This document shows, piece by piece, positions 5,568 through 15,393 of a stretch of 44,179 nt of DNA (the stretch's first letter is position 1; every line of letters starts with the position of its first letter). Where the stretch lies: positions 1 to 44,179 of IMG/VR virus record IMGVR_UViG_3300032286_000345; one strand, given 5' to 3'. Below the pieces are notes generated by a model that saw only the letters and a program-made list of their open reading frames with translations, did not search any database and was not told where the DNA came from. The DNA is from a virus. The position numbers and the translations under genes are program-made.

Positions 5568-7750
5568 TGAACTCGACAAATTATAATGATGAAACTGCAG
5601 ACCAACTGCTATATTCAGAAGATGGACCAAATATTAATGCTTTAAACGCAGAATTAAGCCGTTCTTACCTTTTTGGAGCAAATGTAACAGAATTAAACGC
5701 AAATGATGATTTGCGATATTGTAGATGGAATGGTCAAACTTCTGACGGAAAAAAATTTAGCAAAAACCGAGATGAAGATGACCCAGCATTACCATTTGAA
5801 GGTGCATCAGATGTAAGAGTTAGACTTATTGACAGAGTTATTAACGAACAAGTAGCACTTTGGATGAACGCATTAAAGGCTTCTAAACTTGGTGTAAGCG
5901 GTAGAACTGTAGAAGATTCTGCTAATGCTACATCAATGAGTACATTGTTAGAATATGTTGCTTCTGGAAGATTAAGACAAGAAATGCGAAGAGAAGCAGA
6001 ATTGTGGGCTCAATACACACAACAATATGGTTGGTCTGTTATGCATATTGGTTGGGAACAGGAAATGGGAACTACAGAACAAAAATTTAGTATTACTGAT
6101 TTAATTAATATGGTTGCTGAAGCACAAGCACAGAATCCAGAATCAAATTTAGCACAATTAACAGATTATGTAATGAACGAAGATACTGAAGATTTAGCAG
6201 TATCACTTATTATAGCAAATATGCCATCAATGGTAGAAAAAGAAGCAAGAAGAATTGTTAAAGACTTAAGAGAGCAAGGTTTTACATCTATTTATAATGA
6301 ATCTTTAATTAAGAATTTACCTGTTGTTACTGCATTAAAACCATATGATGAAATTACTTTTCCACCAGAAACAATTGATTTACAAAAAGCACGATTAATT
6401 TTTAGACGAGTATATATGACAGAGTTAGAAGTTCGTGCTTTAGAAAATACTGAAGGTTGGGACAAAGAAGCAATTGAAGAAGCAGTATTAACTAAAGGAC
6501 AATTCTTTTGGTATCGTGACCCTAATATTGTTCCTATTAATCGTTTAAACCAAGACTATCGTTTAAGAACAAATAATTTAATTGAAGTAGTATATGCGTA
6601 TTACAAGCAATTAAACGAACAAGGCAATCCTTGCGTATATCAAACTATTTTTAGTCCTAATTCTCGCAGTTCAACATATCTTAAGCACGAAAAACTTGGA
6701 TACGCACACGGAAAATATCCATTTGTTGTTTTACGCAGAGAACATATTCGCAAAGCAATTTACGAAAGCCGTGGTATTACCGACATTCTTTCTACAGACC
6801 AATCTGAGTTAAAAGCCCAACAAGATTCATTGCGTGATAGAACTGCATTAGAAACAGTTCCACCTATTATGGTTAAGCGTAGAGGAATTGGAGGTATTGG
6901 AAGAATTGGACCTGCAATGCAGATTCCTGTTACATCACCAGATGACTACAAATTTATGGAGCCACCAAAAGGTACTCCAACCATTGCAGAGTTTGTAATT
7001 AGCCAAGTTAATTTAAGTACTGCTACTTACTTTGGTCTCAATCACGCTGACACTCCACCACCATTAGCACAAATGCTTCAACAAGTGTCTGTTGATAATT
7101 GGTTAACTGGTTGGTCAGAAGTATATACTCAAATGCTTCAATTAAGTATTCAATATTTAGATAGTACTGAATTAGAGCGTATTTGTGCAGTTCCTATTCC
7201 AAAGAGCGTAAGTGATATTACCAATATGTATGATTTTGAAGTTAAATTCGATATTAGAAACTTATATAGCGATTTAGTAATGGAAAAACTTCAAGCAATT
7301 CAACAATTTGTTATTCCTTTAGATGCTGGTGGTGTTATTGACAGAAACAAACTTGTACAAAAAGCAGTTGAAGCAATTGCTCCAGATAGTGCTAAAGACC
7401 TTATTATCAATAATCAGTCTGCATCTCAAAAACTTTATAAAGATGTACAAACAGATATTGGTATGATGATGCTTGGAAATGAGGCTAATTATGTTGAAAA
7501 CGACCCAACTGCTTCAACAAAGATGCAGTATTTACAACAAATTATGCAAAAGAATCCAAAGGCTCAACAGGCTTCACAAACTGACCAAATGTTCCAAATG
7601 TTGTTACAAAACTATATGAAGAACCTTCAAATGTCTATTATGCAGGAACAAAACAAGCAAATTGGTCGTATTGGTGTAACACCTGTTGCTGACAAGATGG
7701 CTCAACAAGGACCACAACAACCACAAGGAGGTCAAAATGCGGGATACTGA
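5567..7750 (+). CDS. Portal protein
   Basis: A 727-residue protein directly after the terminase, the usual place and size for a podovirus portal forming the ring through which DNA passes. It has helical N-terminal and stem regions, a central patch RRGIGGIGRIGPAMQIP, and a Gln/Met-rich C-terminal tail ending QQGPQQPQGGQNAGY, as in portals with a barrel or crown. Identification rests on gene order, size and overall character. Its end overlaps the next gene by 14 bases. Confidence 0.85.
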   Translation: MNSTNYNDETADQLLYSEDGPNINALNAELSRSYLFGANVTELNANDDLRYCRWNGQTSDGKKFSKNRDEDDPALPFEGASDVRVRLIDRVINEQVALWMNALKASKLGVSGRTVEDSANATSMSTLLEYVASGRLRQEMRREAELWAQYTQQYGWSVMHIGWEQEMGTTEQKFSITDLINMVAEAQAQNPESNLAQLTDYVMNEDTEDLAVSLIIANMPSMVEKEARRIVKDLREQGFTSIYNESLIKNLPVVTALKPYDEITFPPETIDLQKARLIFRRVYMTELEVRALENTEGWDKEAIEEAVLTKGQFFWYRDPNIVPINRLNQDYRLRTNNLIEVVYAYYKQLNEQGNPCVYQTIFSPNSRSSTYLKHEKLGYAHGKYPFVVLRREHIRKAIYESRGITDILSTDQSELKAQQDSLRDRTALETVPPIMVKRRGIGGIGRIGPAMQIPVTSPDDYKFMEPPKGTPTIAEFVISQVNLSTATYFGLNHADTPPPLAQMLQQVSVDNWLTGWSEVYTQMLQLSIQYLDSTELERICAVPIPKSVSDITNMYDFEVKFDIRNLYSDLVMEKLQAIQQFVIPLDAGGVIDRNKLVQKAVEAIAPDSAKDLIINNQSASQKLYKDVQTDIGMMMLGNEANYVENDPTASTKMQYLQQIMQKNPKAQQASQTDQMFQMLLQNYMKNLQMSIMQEQNKQIGRIGVTPVADKMAQQGPQQPQGGQNAGY

Positions 7751-7973
7751 TTATAGATTAGAAGTTTTTGCTTTTACACAACAAAACGATTTATGGGAAC
7801 ATATTCAGTATTTGATTGATATCAATATTGAGGCTGAAACTAATCTTGCAATTAGTACGGAACTTTCTGGAGAACAAAGGGTTCACGCTTGTGGTAGAGC
7901 AGAGTCTTTAAGGCAGTTTAAGAGTTTGTTAAACGAAGAGCGTAAGAAGGCTTTGGATAATATCGCAAAATAA
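7737..7973 (+). CDS. Small hypothetical head-region protein
   Basis: I chose ATG 7737 because it follows a good Shine-Dalgarno sequence (GGAGGTCAAA), one of very few in this genome. The 78-residue product (from MRDTDYRLEVFAFTQ) is helical and charged, with a C-terminal coiled-coil-like segment. It overlaps the portal end by 14 bases and precedes the scaffold, so a role in head assembly is plausible. Not recognised. Confidence 0.7.
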   Translation: MRDTDYRLEVFAFTQQNDLWEHIQYLIDINIEAETNLAISTELSGEQRVHACGRAESLRQFKSLLNEERKKALDNIAK

Positions 7974-8066
7974 TTTGACAATAGTTCAACAACTATAAAG
8001 TTGACTTTAACAGTTTCTGAGTACTGCAAAAACTCTGACCTTAACAGGCACTTTAGACCTCATCTA

Positions 8067-9059
8067 ATGACTACAAATAATAATAACGGAGAAGTGAACG
8101 AGCCTTCATCGCAAGATGGTAACAGTTCACAAGAGCAGAATGGTGCTTTAAGCAATGTAGAGATTCAATCTCGACTTGCAGATATTCTTGGAGACGACCC
8201 ACTTATCTCCCAAGCGGAACCAGATGAATCCGATAGTAATCAGTCTGAAGACCAACAGTCGGATAGTGAGTCGGAAACGGACACTAACAACGATGATGAT
8301 GGCGAAAAAGAGGTTCATTCACAGTCCGAAGAAGAAGATTCCAGCGAAGACCTATCTCGTGGTGTTCAAAAGAGAATCGATAAACTTACTGCAAAGCGTA
8401 AAGAGGCTGAAGAGCAACTTGAAGCAATGCGTAAAGAAGTCGAAGACCTTAAAGCATCACAAAGTCAGCGTACAGTTGCTAGTGTAATCCCAGATGTTCC
8501 ACATTCCAATATTGAAAGCGTTGCAGAAATCGAGGCAGAGATTGCCCAAGCAAGAGCAGTCAGAAATTGGGCTGAACAGAACGCTGATGGTTTCACTCAA
8601 ACTCACGAAGATGGTACTGAAACATATTATGACCCTGCCCAAGTTAGGCAGATTAAGGTAAATGCAATGAAGGCTCTTGAAGAGACACTTCCTCAGCGTT
8701 TCCAATATATTCAGCACCGAGACAGTCTCGAAACAGTTGTAGCAAAAGAATATCCGTGGTGGAAAGATAAAACGAGCCAAGAGCGAGTAATCGCAGAAAA
8801 GTTCCTTCAATCATTCCCTGCCATTAGGAGATTCCCAGATTATAAAATGGTCATTGGTGACTACATCCGTGGTGTCAGAGCAAGGGAGGCAAATTTCAAA
8901 GGTCAGAAAAATATTCCCAAGGCTCCATCTATTCCTCGTACAACAAGTTCAGCACCTACTGTAAAGAAACAGGAACTCCAAAGTAGAGATGCGTTCAGTA
9001 AATTTAAACAGACTGGCAGAACGGATGACCTCAGCAAAGTGATAGAAGACTTCCTGTAA
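8067..9059 (+). CDS. Scaffolding protein
   Basis: A 330-residue, very acidic, hydrophilic protein between portal and capsid, the classic scaffold position. Residues about 45-95 are a Ser/Asp/Glu-rich low-complexity stretch, followed by a coiled coil (RIDKLTAKRKEAEEQLEAM) and a helical, basic C-terminus, which in scaffolds binds the capsid protein. I take ATG 8067 (MTTNNNNGEV). An in-frame TTG at 8001 would add 22 unlikely residues. The 93 bases before it hold a small inverted repeat (ATAGTTCAACAACTAT) and a TTGACA. Confidence 0.75.
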   Translation: MTTNNNNGEVNEPSSQDGNSSQEQNGALSNVEIQSRLADILGDDPLISQAEPDESDSNQSEDQQSDSESETDTNNDDDGEKEVHSQSEEEDSSEDLSRGVQKRIDKLTAKRKEAEEQLEAMRKEVEDLKASQSQRTVASVIPDVPHSNIESVAEIEAEIAQARAVRNWAEQNADGFTQTHEDGTETYYDPAQVRQIKVNAMKALEETLPQRFQYIQHRDSLETVVAKEYPWWKDKTSQERVIAEKFLQSFPAIRRFPDYKMVIGDYIRGVRAREANFKGQKNIPKAPSIPRTTSSAPTVKKQELQSRDAFSKFKQTGRTDDLSKVIEDFL

Positions 9060-9074
9060 AACCTAATTATTATT

Positions 9075-10103
9075 ATGGCATCATTAACTGAAAGAAATAT
9101 CGTCTCTGGTAAAAGAGAAGCACTCGCTGACATCATCTCGATGGTTGACGCAAAGGCTACTCCTTTTACTTCAATGGCTCCCAAGGTTGCAAAACCTGGA
9201 AATACATTATTCCGCTGGCAAGTTGATTCCCTTCCATCTGTATCTGCTGAACAAGCAGGTGTTGTTGATGGTACGGATGTTAACCCTGCTACTCAAACCT
9301 CTAACTTCGTAAAAGATGGTGCTACCCAGTACCGCTATGAACTTAGCAACCACATTCAAACCTTCCGTGAAGCGGTTCGTGTTTCTCCTCTTACAACTGA
9401 TATTGCAGTTGTTGCAGGTGTTAAATCAGAACTCGCAAACAATGTGTCGAAAGGCATTGAAGTTGTTAAGCGTAAAATTGAGAAAACCCTTTGCTCTGGA
9501 AATCTTCCTAAAGCAGATGATGGTGCATCTCAAGGTTATGCAACTCGTGGTCTAGATTCTTGGATTAAGAATGACTTCACAGGTGATACTTATCTCCCTG
9601 TTCCTACTGCATTCCGCACTCCTACCTCAAGTATCTCATCTGTTGGAACCGCCAATCTCGATGAAGCAGTAGTCCAAAACATTTTGGCTTCTGTATTCAA
9701 TGAAACTGGTCGTATGCAAGAGTTCGATGGTATTGTAGGTTACAAACTCAAACAAGCATTCACCGCACTTACCTATACGGCTCGTCAAGGTACTGGTACT
9801 GCTCCTATGCAAGCCATCAGAACCCTTAATCGTGAATCTGACTCAAAGAACTATGTAAGTTCTGTTGATGTCTTTGAAGGCGATTTTGGTTCTATCCGTC
9901 TCCATACCTCCTTGTTCTTAAAGAATAACTTCTGTGGTTATCTCTTGAATATGGACTTAGTAGGAGTTGGATATGGTGGTAACATCGCTCAAGTAAAAGA
10001 GTTAACTGACAATGGTGGTGGTCCTGCTCGTTTAATCGAAGCAGTTGCTACTTGCATCGTCAAGAATCCTCTTGGCTTGGCGAAGTTCGACTTCTCTGCG
10101 TAA
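9075..10103 (+). CDS. Major capsid protein
   Basis: A 342-residue protein directly after the scaffold. The N-terminus (ADIISMVDAKATPFTSM, then NTLFRWQVDSLPS) resembles the DUF5309/SU10-type major head protein family, which forms HK97-fold capsids. This family call is from memory of its pattern. The rest alternates beta-rich and helical parts as expected for a capsid shell protein. The leader is AATTATTATTATGG with no Shine-Dalgarno sequence, notable for what should be the most abundant phage protein. Confidence 0.85.
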   Translation: MASLTERNIVSGKREALADIISMVDAKATPFTSMAPKVAKPGNTLFRWQVDSLPSVSAEQAGVVDGTDVNPATQTSNFVKDGATQYRYELSNHIQTFREAVRVSPLTTDIAVVAGVKSELANNVSKGIEVVKRKIEKTLCSGNLPKADDGASQGYATRGLDSWIKNDFTGDTYLPVPTAFRTPTSSISSVGTANLDEAVVQNILASVFNETGRMQEFDGIVGYKLKQAFTALTYTARQGTGTAPMQAIRTLNRESDSKNYVSSVDVFEGDFGSIRLHTSLFLKNNFCGYLLNMDLVGVGYGGNIAQVKELTDNGGGPARLIEAVATCIVKNPLGLAKFDFSA

Positions 10104-10110
10104 GTAGAGA

Positions 10111-10476
10111 ATGGCTGACGACATCATCCAGTCATTGGTAGAAGTTATCCCTCCTCATCTCCAAAAAGAAATGGAGAGGGAACTCATCAATGGCTGGAGG
10201 ATGCGTGAGTCTGTCGCAATGGCAGATTCAATGAATCACGGACACTTCAATAAGTTTAACGAAGCAAGAGAAGTTGAAGGTCTTGGAAGAAAGACGGCAC
10301 AAATCCCAGCAGATAGTTACCATTACTGGGGTCAACGATTAGGATACGATTGTTGGAAGGACAAACAATTTATGAAAGAATTTATCCGAGATAACCCACA
10401 ATGTGCAGTAAACAACTATGTCAAAAAGACTGTAGTACAAGGCACAATCTTCGGAGCAGACGGATTTAAAATATGA
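10111..10476 (+). CDS. Hypothetical head-region protein
   Basis: A 121-residue protein between capsid and adaptor genes, hydrophilic and helical at the start (VIPPHLQKEMERELINGWRM) and rich in Asn, His and aromatic residues afterward (DSYHYWGQRLGYDCW). Its TGA overlaps the next ATG (ATGA). Its position suggests a head completion or structural role. No family recognised. Confidence 0.7.
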   Translation: MADDIIQSLVEVIPPHLQKEMERELINGWRMRESVAMADSMNHGHFNKFNEAREVEGLGRKTAQIPADSYHYWGQRLGYDCWKDKQFMKEFIRDNPQCAVNNYVKKTVVQGTIFGADGFKI

Positions 10477-11243
10477 GAAGTCAACCATTTTCCCAAATTC
10501 TATTTGATGCATTACAATACTCTGGAAATGATAGAGCAAATATTTCCGATGAGACTTTTGCACAATTTAGGGACTTCTTAAATTCCAGACTGCGTGAGGC
10601 TTGGGAATCACAAGAGTGGAAAGATTTATGTAGAGTAGCACAATTTACTACAACTGTAGACGCTAACAATGTATGTTCATTTATTCCTGCTGAAGAATGC
10701 GGTGATATTTTTGGTGTTTATAACTTTAACCCATTAACAAGTAGCAGAACAACAGAATATACATATTCATTATACGATGACGGAACTAATGCAAAAGTAG
10801 TATTAGAGTCATCAACAATTTCATCTGGCTGGTATTACTATAGAGTTAAGGCTCCAATTTTAAATGGAGTAATTTATAATCCTATAACCAGTTATTCTGC
10901 TGGAGCACAAATATACTTTGACTCTGGTTCAAATACAGGAACATACATTCAAGTAGAAGGTAAACCGCATTATGGTAATTTCTATACTTGTATTTTAGCA
11001 ACATCAGCAGGACAAAATCCATCAACTGCTCCAACCAAATGGAAACTAGAGCAAATTCCATACGCATTTTCACAATATATGTCTTGGGGTGCTGGTGCTA
11101 ATTGGTACGCTTCTGAAGGAATGATGCAAGAAGCAGGAGTAATGGAGCAGAAAGCAGTTCAAGTACTAGATGCAGAAGTAGACAGAATTGTCAGACAACA
11201 AAAACAAATACCTAAACTTAAATTTACAAACCCATACCGATAA
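10473..11243 (+). CDS. Head-tail adaptor with carbohydrate-binding-like insert
   Basis: A 256-residue protein. The N-terminal helices (FAQFRDFLNSRLREAWESQEW) and C-terminal helices are like podovirus adaptor proteins that sit under the portal. Between them, about residues 138-190, lies a small beta module with the spacing of chitin/cellulose-binding type 3 domains (SYSAGAQIYFDSGS, then YTCILATSAGQNPSTAPTKW). Such inserts in virion proteins may bind cell-surface glycans. The start overlaps the previous stop (ATGA) and the end overlaps the next start (TAATG). Confidence 0.6.
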   Translation: MRSQPFSQILFDALQYSGNDRANISDETFAQFRDFLNSRLREAWESQEWKDLCRVAQFTTTVDANNVCSFIPAEECGDIFGVYNFNPLTSSRTTEYTYSLYDDGTNAKVVLESSTISSGWYYYRVKAPILNGVIYNPITSYSAGAQIYFDSGSNTGTYIQVEGKPHYGNFYTCILATSAGQNPSTAPTKWKLEQIPYAFSQYMSWGAGANWYASEGMMQEAGVMEQKAVQVLDAEVDRIVRQQKQIPKLKFTNPYR

Positions 11244-11560
11244 TGTCATCCTCATATGTTCAGTTCTCTAGTCCATCAGTACGAAAGTTAACTCATAGTA
11301 CTGTTTCCGTGACTACAACTACAGGTGCAACCGCACAAGTAGTTTTAACTCCTCCTGCTCAACCAGAAAGACGAGTAGTTGTGTTGTGCCAAAATCAATC
11401 ATCCGTTACAATTACTCTTATTTGCAACGCAGATACTGCAGTAACTACTGGAATTCAGTTAGTTGCTGGTGCATCTTGGACTTTTGATAATTATAGTGGT
11501 ACAATTCGTGCCTTTGCACCTGCTACTGCATCACTCCATATTGCCGTAGGCTCTGTGTAA
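11243..11560 (+). CDS. Small beta-rich virion protein
   Basis: A 105-residue protein rich in Thr, Ser, Val and Ala with alternating hydrophobic residues (TVSVTTTTGATAQVVLTPP, RRVVVLCQNQSSVTITLIC), which predicts a beta sandwich. It lies between the adaptor and a putative lectin-like protein, linked to both by TAATG overlaps. It could be a head decoration or tail accessory protein. Not recognised. Confidence 0.65.
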   Translation: MSSSYVQFSSPSVRKLTHSTVSVTTTTGATAQVVLTPPAQPERRVVVLCQNQSSVTITLICNADTAVTTGIQLVAGASWTFDNYSGTIRAFAPATASLHIAVGSV

Positions 11561-12270
11561 TGACTATATCTATAACAGGTAGTGGCTCAATGAGCCCAAA
11601 AGACCAGTTTTCTTTTGATAAAAAAGATTTGTTTTTTGTTGGAAGTATAACTGCTGGTACTGGTGCAACAACTTCTGGTGGAAGCAGTGCAATGAGTGGT
11701 CATTATTATCAAATTAAAGCACCAGATACAGATATTGGTTATGCGTCTCTTTGTATTTATACACCACTTTTAAATAGAGGTGCTAACCAGTACAATGGAG
11801 TTGATTGGAGTAAAAAATTTATTTTTGGATTTAGAGCATTGCGTAAAGTAGGTACTGGGGCAGATGCAAATTCTGAATTTAAAGTATTTCTTGGAAAAAG
11901 TTATAATGTAACTGGTGGAACAAATAGATTAGAACCTACTGCTTCAGACAAAGCAGTTGGAATTAAACAAGTAGGTGCTGGTCCATTACAACTTATGTAT
12001 TCTAATGGAACTACAGTTACAACAATTACAACTTCCTTTACTCCAGTTAATCAACAAGCATACGATGTTATTATTGAATGTTGGCCCAATAGTGTTTATT
12101 TGTACATAAACGATGTTCTTATTGCTCAAGGTTCTGGTTCACCTGCAAGTGGAAATGGAACTGGTGAAACACAACTTATGTCACTATGGGCTACTTGTGA
12201 AAACAATGCAGTTTTAACAGGTTCTAATCATTCAGCAATTTTTGCGGATTACTTTATATCCCCTATTTAA
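11560..12270 (+). CDS. Beta-sandwich (lectin-like) virion protein
   Basis: A 236-residue protein with a Gly/Ser-rich N-terminus and a likely jelly-roll body: segments such as FIFGFRALRKVG, AYDVIIECWPNSVYLYINDV and LMSLWATCENNA resemble the LamG/concanavalin-like fold of surface-binding phage proteins. There are no cofactor motifs. It starts at a TAATG overlap in the tail gene cluster. A receptor-binding or decoration role is inferred from fold impression and position. Confidence 0.55.
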   Translation: MTISITGSGSMSPKDQFSFDKKDLFFVGSITAGTGATTSGGSSAMSGHYYQIKAPDTDIGYASLCIYTPLLNRGANQYNGVDWSKKFIFGFRALRKVGTGADANSEFKVFLGKSYNVTGGTNRLEPTASDKAVGIKQVGAGPLQLMYSNGTTVTTITTSFTPVNQQAYDVIIECWPNSVYLYINDVLIAQGSGSPASGNGTGETQLMSLWATCENNAVLTGSNHSAIFADYFISPI

Positions 12271-12271
12271 T

Positions 12272-12469
12272 ATGTATACCTATAAAATTACATCTCTACT
12301 TGGCGATATCAAAACTGATGTTTGCCCACCACCAATTGTTAGTGCAATTTTTCCTAAATTTGACGGAGAACTTGTTATTGTTAATGAAGGAAGCGTCATT
12401 GTTGAATTTGAAAAAAAGCAAACCCCTGTTGATTTAGGAAAAACCATTCAAGTAGAATTGGTTGAATAA
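12272..12469 (+). CDS. Small hypothetical protein in tail cluster
   Basis: ATG 12272 lies one base after the previous stop and gives 65 residues (from MYTYKITSLLGDIKTDVC). An in-frame upstream start would overlap the preceding gene and is less likely. The product is mostly beta-like (GELVIVNEGSVIVEFEKK), and its stop overlaps the nozzle gene start (TAATG). Function unknown. Confidence 0.6.
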   Translation: MYTYKITSLLGDIKTDVCPPPIVSAIFPKFDGELVIVNEGSVIVEFEKKQTPVDLGKTIQVELVE

Positions 12470-14100
12470 TGCCTCTTGAATACACCAAAGATGGAGATGT
12501 AGGATTTATCGGGCTTAATAGCCGTGATAACCCTGCTTCATTGCCAGAAGGTGTAGTAAGCAAGTCTCAAAACTTTCGTCTTGATAGAGGTGTTGCTACT
12601 GTTCGTAAAGGAATCCAGCGTAAAACAAGTTCAGCAATTCTTAATCAAACTATTTATGGTTCTGGTTCTTTTCTTAATGGTACTGGACAAGAAGTATTTG
12701 TAATAGTTGTTACTGATGGTCTTTTTACATATAATCCAAGTACTGAATCATTTTCTACAAAGATTAATTTTCCTGCTGGAGAAACAATTACAACAACAGA
12801 TGGTTGTGAAGTAGTTACTGCTATAGATAAGATTTATATTAGTCGTGGTCATTCTAAGCGTCCTTTAATTGCAACGCTTGATACAACTGCATATACAATT
12901 ACAGGAATTATATCAGCACCTACATCAGGTACAGGTCATCCGTTTCCTAATTGCTCTGGTCTGCTTTATTATGCTAATAGAATGATTGCCATTGGTCAGC
13001 ATCATAGTCGTGGATATACACCTACTGCTCGCTCTAGAGATAGTGTATGCGTAAGTAATTATCTTGATTTTGATAATTGGGATTTAGTTGATGAATTTAC
13101 TTTTAATCAAGGTTCTAACGATGAAGTTGTTGCTATTGCTCCTTGGACATTAACAGAGTTTACTGTGTTTATGCGTAATAGCATATACTATGTAAATGTA
13201 GGTGCTGGCAGATATGCTACTGGTGATGGTGCGACTGGTGCATCAATGAAAACTGTTGTTTCTGATATTGGTTGCATAGCCAAAAATTCAGTTGTACAGG
13301 CTAATGGAGGAATTATTTTCTTATCTGATAATGGTATTTACGCTATGGATGCTACACAGGTTGGTAGTAATGAATCAATGCGACTACTTACAAACGCAGA
13401 GCCTTTATCTAAAAACATTGATGATATTATTCAGCGTATAAACAAAACATATGTACATCGTTCTGTTGGGATATATTGGAATAATCGTTATTACCTAGCA
13501 GTACCACTAGATGCTTCTGTAGACAACAATACAGTATTAGTTTATAACTTTATTCTTAAAAACTGGGAATCCGTAGACACATATCCTGCTGGATTTGATG
13601 TTGCAAATTTCCTAACTGCAAAAAAAGACAATAAGCGTAAATTATACGGATTTGATACAGACCAAGGAATATTCGTTTTTGAAGAATTAGAATTTGATGA
13701 ATATGGTTCTGCTACAGGAACACCTATTCTTCCATTTGTTCTTCCAACACTATTATCTGCTTCTGCATTTACACCTAATCAAATTAACGGAGAACTTGAT
13801 ACTCGTTTATATACATTTAAATTATTAAAAGATAAGCGTTTTTCTACTGCTGAAGTTGATGTAATTTGTGATGCTGGTAGTACAATTAAAACATATGCAG
13901 ATACTTTAAATCCAGATACCACAACATTACTTGATTCTTTTGGTTCACCATTGTCTGAAGATTTTACACGAAGACTTGCAATTAGAAAAATAGGTTATGG
14001 TGTAAAACTAAGATTTATAACTAATAATTTAAGAGCGTCTATAAGGGCTACAAATTTGTCAGCAACTTATATGGGCAAACAAAACATTTCTAAAAAATAA
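12469..14100 (+). CDS. Tail nozzle / tail tubular protein B-like
   Basis: A 543-residue protein starting with a pattern common in podovirus tail-tube or nozzle proteins (GFIGLNSRDNPASLPEG, QNFRLDRGVATVRKGI), followed by beta-propeller-like repeats (for example VCVSNYLDFDNWD, TVFMRNSIYYV, IIFLSDNGIYAMD, NNRYYLAVPL). T7 gp12 and P22 gp10 have this kind of propeller and form the distal tail conduit. Length and position, between adaptor and fibre, agree. Confidence 0.7.
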   Translation: MPLEYTKDGDVGFIGLNSRDNPASLPEGVVSKSQNFRLDRGVATVRKGIQRKTSSAILNQTIYGSGSFLNGTGQEVFVIVVTDGLFTYNPSTESFSTKINFPAGETITTTDGCEVVTAIDKIYISRGHSKRPLIATLDTTAYTITGIISAPTSGTGHPFPNCSGLLYYANRMIAIGQHHSRGYTPTARSRDSVCVSNYLDFDNWDLVDEFTFNQGSNDEVVAIAPWTLTEFTVFMRNSIYYVNVGAGRYATGDGATGASMKTVVSDIGCIAKNSVVQANGGIIFLSDNGIYAMDATQVGSNESMRLLTNAEPLSKNIDDIIQRINKTYVHRSVGIYWNNRYYLAVPLDASVDNNTVLVYNFILKNWESVDTYPAGFDVANFLTAKKDNKRKLYGFDTDQGIFVFEELEFDEYGSATGTPILPFVLPTLLSASAFTPNQINGELDTRLYTFKLLKDKRFSTAEVDVICDAGSTIKTYADTLNPDTTTLLDSFGSPLSEDFTRRLAIRKIGYGVKLRFITNNLRASIRATNLSATYMGKQNISKK

Positions 14101-14106
14101 AAACTT

Positions 14107-15393
14107 ATGGCACAAATACAAAAAGGCGACACATTCGCAGATGGACAACAGGTTACTGGAGCAAGACTTAATCAATTACTTGATTCTGCAACATTGCTCC
14201 CAAATGCTATTACAGACCAAGCCTCTAATGCAACAGGTGTAAGTGGAGATTTTGCTTTAATTTATAAAAATAGTGTAATGGGTTTAAGAAAAATTGATAT
14301 TGGTAATTTATTTTCCTCTAATAATGCTGTAACAACATCTGCAATTACCGCTGGTGCTAATTCTGATATAACTTTAAATACATTAGATGGTGCAATTGTT
14401 AATACTGGTGTAACATATGCATCTGCAAATGGTACAAATGTTACTATTACAACCCCAACCGCACACGGACTTGTTGTTGGTCAAATTGTAAGTGTTACTT
14501 CTGCTGGAACTGGATATAATGGAACATTTAAGATTACTGCAGTACCTACCATACCTAATGTTCCTCCGTTTACATTTTCATATGTAATGCAAGCACCTGC
14601 TACTCCTACTACTGGAACACCTTCTTGTGCTTATACTAGACAGGGTGCAGTTAGAAATAACGAACACGAAGTAATTGCAGGTAATCTATATGTAGATGGA
14701 ACAACATTTGTTAACACTCTTACTAACAATTCTGGAACTCTTCCAATTTCTGGTAATGTAACTGTTGGTGGTGCAGTAAATGTTGGTGGAGATTTAAATG
14801 CAAAAAACATTAAAGTTATTCCAACATATCATTATTGGAGAACAGATAGGTCACCTGCGATTTATAATAGTGTTATTAAACAGGGTGGTGCTCAAGACCC
14901 AACTAATTTATGGGGTACTGAAATTACTCAAATGACTCTAAATTTTACTCCTAAAGCAACAGGACATACTATTATTATTCAATGGAATGTTCACGGAGAA
15001 TTATCACCTAATCCTGAAGATGGAGTATGGCTTGCAACAAGACAAGTTGCTGGTGGTACAGAAGAACCTATTAAATCATATACAATAGTTAATGGAGTTC
15101 AAAGCGGTGCAACTCCAAATCTATCAGTTAATGACAATAATGATACTTGGTCTGGTATAACTAGTACTGTTTATGATGCCAATAGTGATGATACCACTCC
15201 AAATCAAAATGTTATTAAAATAATTGATGGTTGGTCGTCTAATTTAAACACTACTTATAGATTAAGATTAAGAATGTCATCAAATCTTACAAATACTTTT
15301 TATTATAACAGAGCAATGTTTTCATTTAGTGCTCTTAGTAATGAGTGGGGTGTATCTACTGCACACGCACAAGAAATTTGCACAACTGTATAA
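14107..15393 (+). CDS. Tail fibre / receptor-binding protein
   Basis: A 428-residue protein. The N-terminal 60 residues probably attach it to the tail. A module at about 105-160 carries TAHGLVVGQIVSV and YNGTFKITAVP, a repeat-type beta domain common in phage fibres. A short Gly/Val-rich stretch follows (GNVTVGGAVNVGGDL), then a C-terminal jelly-roll-like domain (about 240-428; TIIIQWNVHGELS, NTTYRLRLRMSSN) likely to bind the receptor. There is a 6-base gap to the previous gene and an A/T-rich leader with no Shine-Dalgarno sequence. Confidence 0.7.
   Translation: MAQIQKGDTFADGQQVTGARLNQLLDSATLLPNAITDQASNATGVSGDFALIYKNSVMGLRKIDIGNLFSSNNAVTTSAITAGANSDITLNTLDGAIVNTGVTYASANGTNVTITTPTAHGLVVGQIVSVTSAGTGYNGTFKITAVPTIPNVPPFTFSYVMQAPATPTTGTPSCAYTRQGAVRNNEHEVIAGNLYVDGTTFVNTLTNNSGTLPISGNVTVGGAVNVGGDLNAKNIKVIPTYHYWRTDRSPAIYNSVIKQGGAQDPTNLWGTEITQMTLNFTPKATGHTIIIQWNVHGELSPNPEDGVWLATRQVAGGTEEPIKSYTIVNGVQSGATPNLSVNDNNDTWSGITSTVYDANSDDTTPNQNVIKIIDGWSSNLNTTYRLRLRMSSNLTNTFYYNRAMFSFSALSNEWGVSTAHAQEICTTV

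Noticed and set aside
7974-8066. Promoter with TTGACA before the scaffold gene
   Set aside because: The nearest TATAAA is only 13 bp away, too short for a sigma70 promoter. The region lies within a coupled operon.
14809-14829. LNAKNIK shared by tail fibre and giant protein
   Set aside because: Seven residues in low-complexity surroundings, with different codons. Likely chance.
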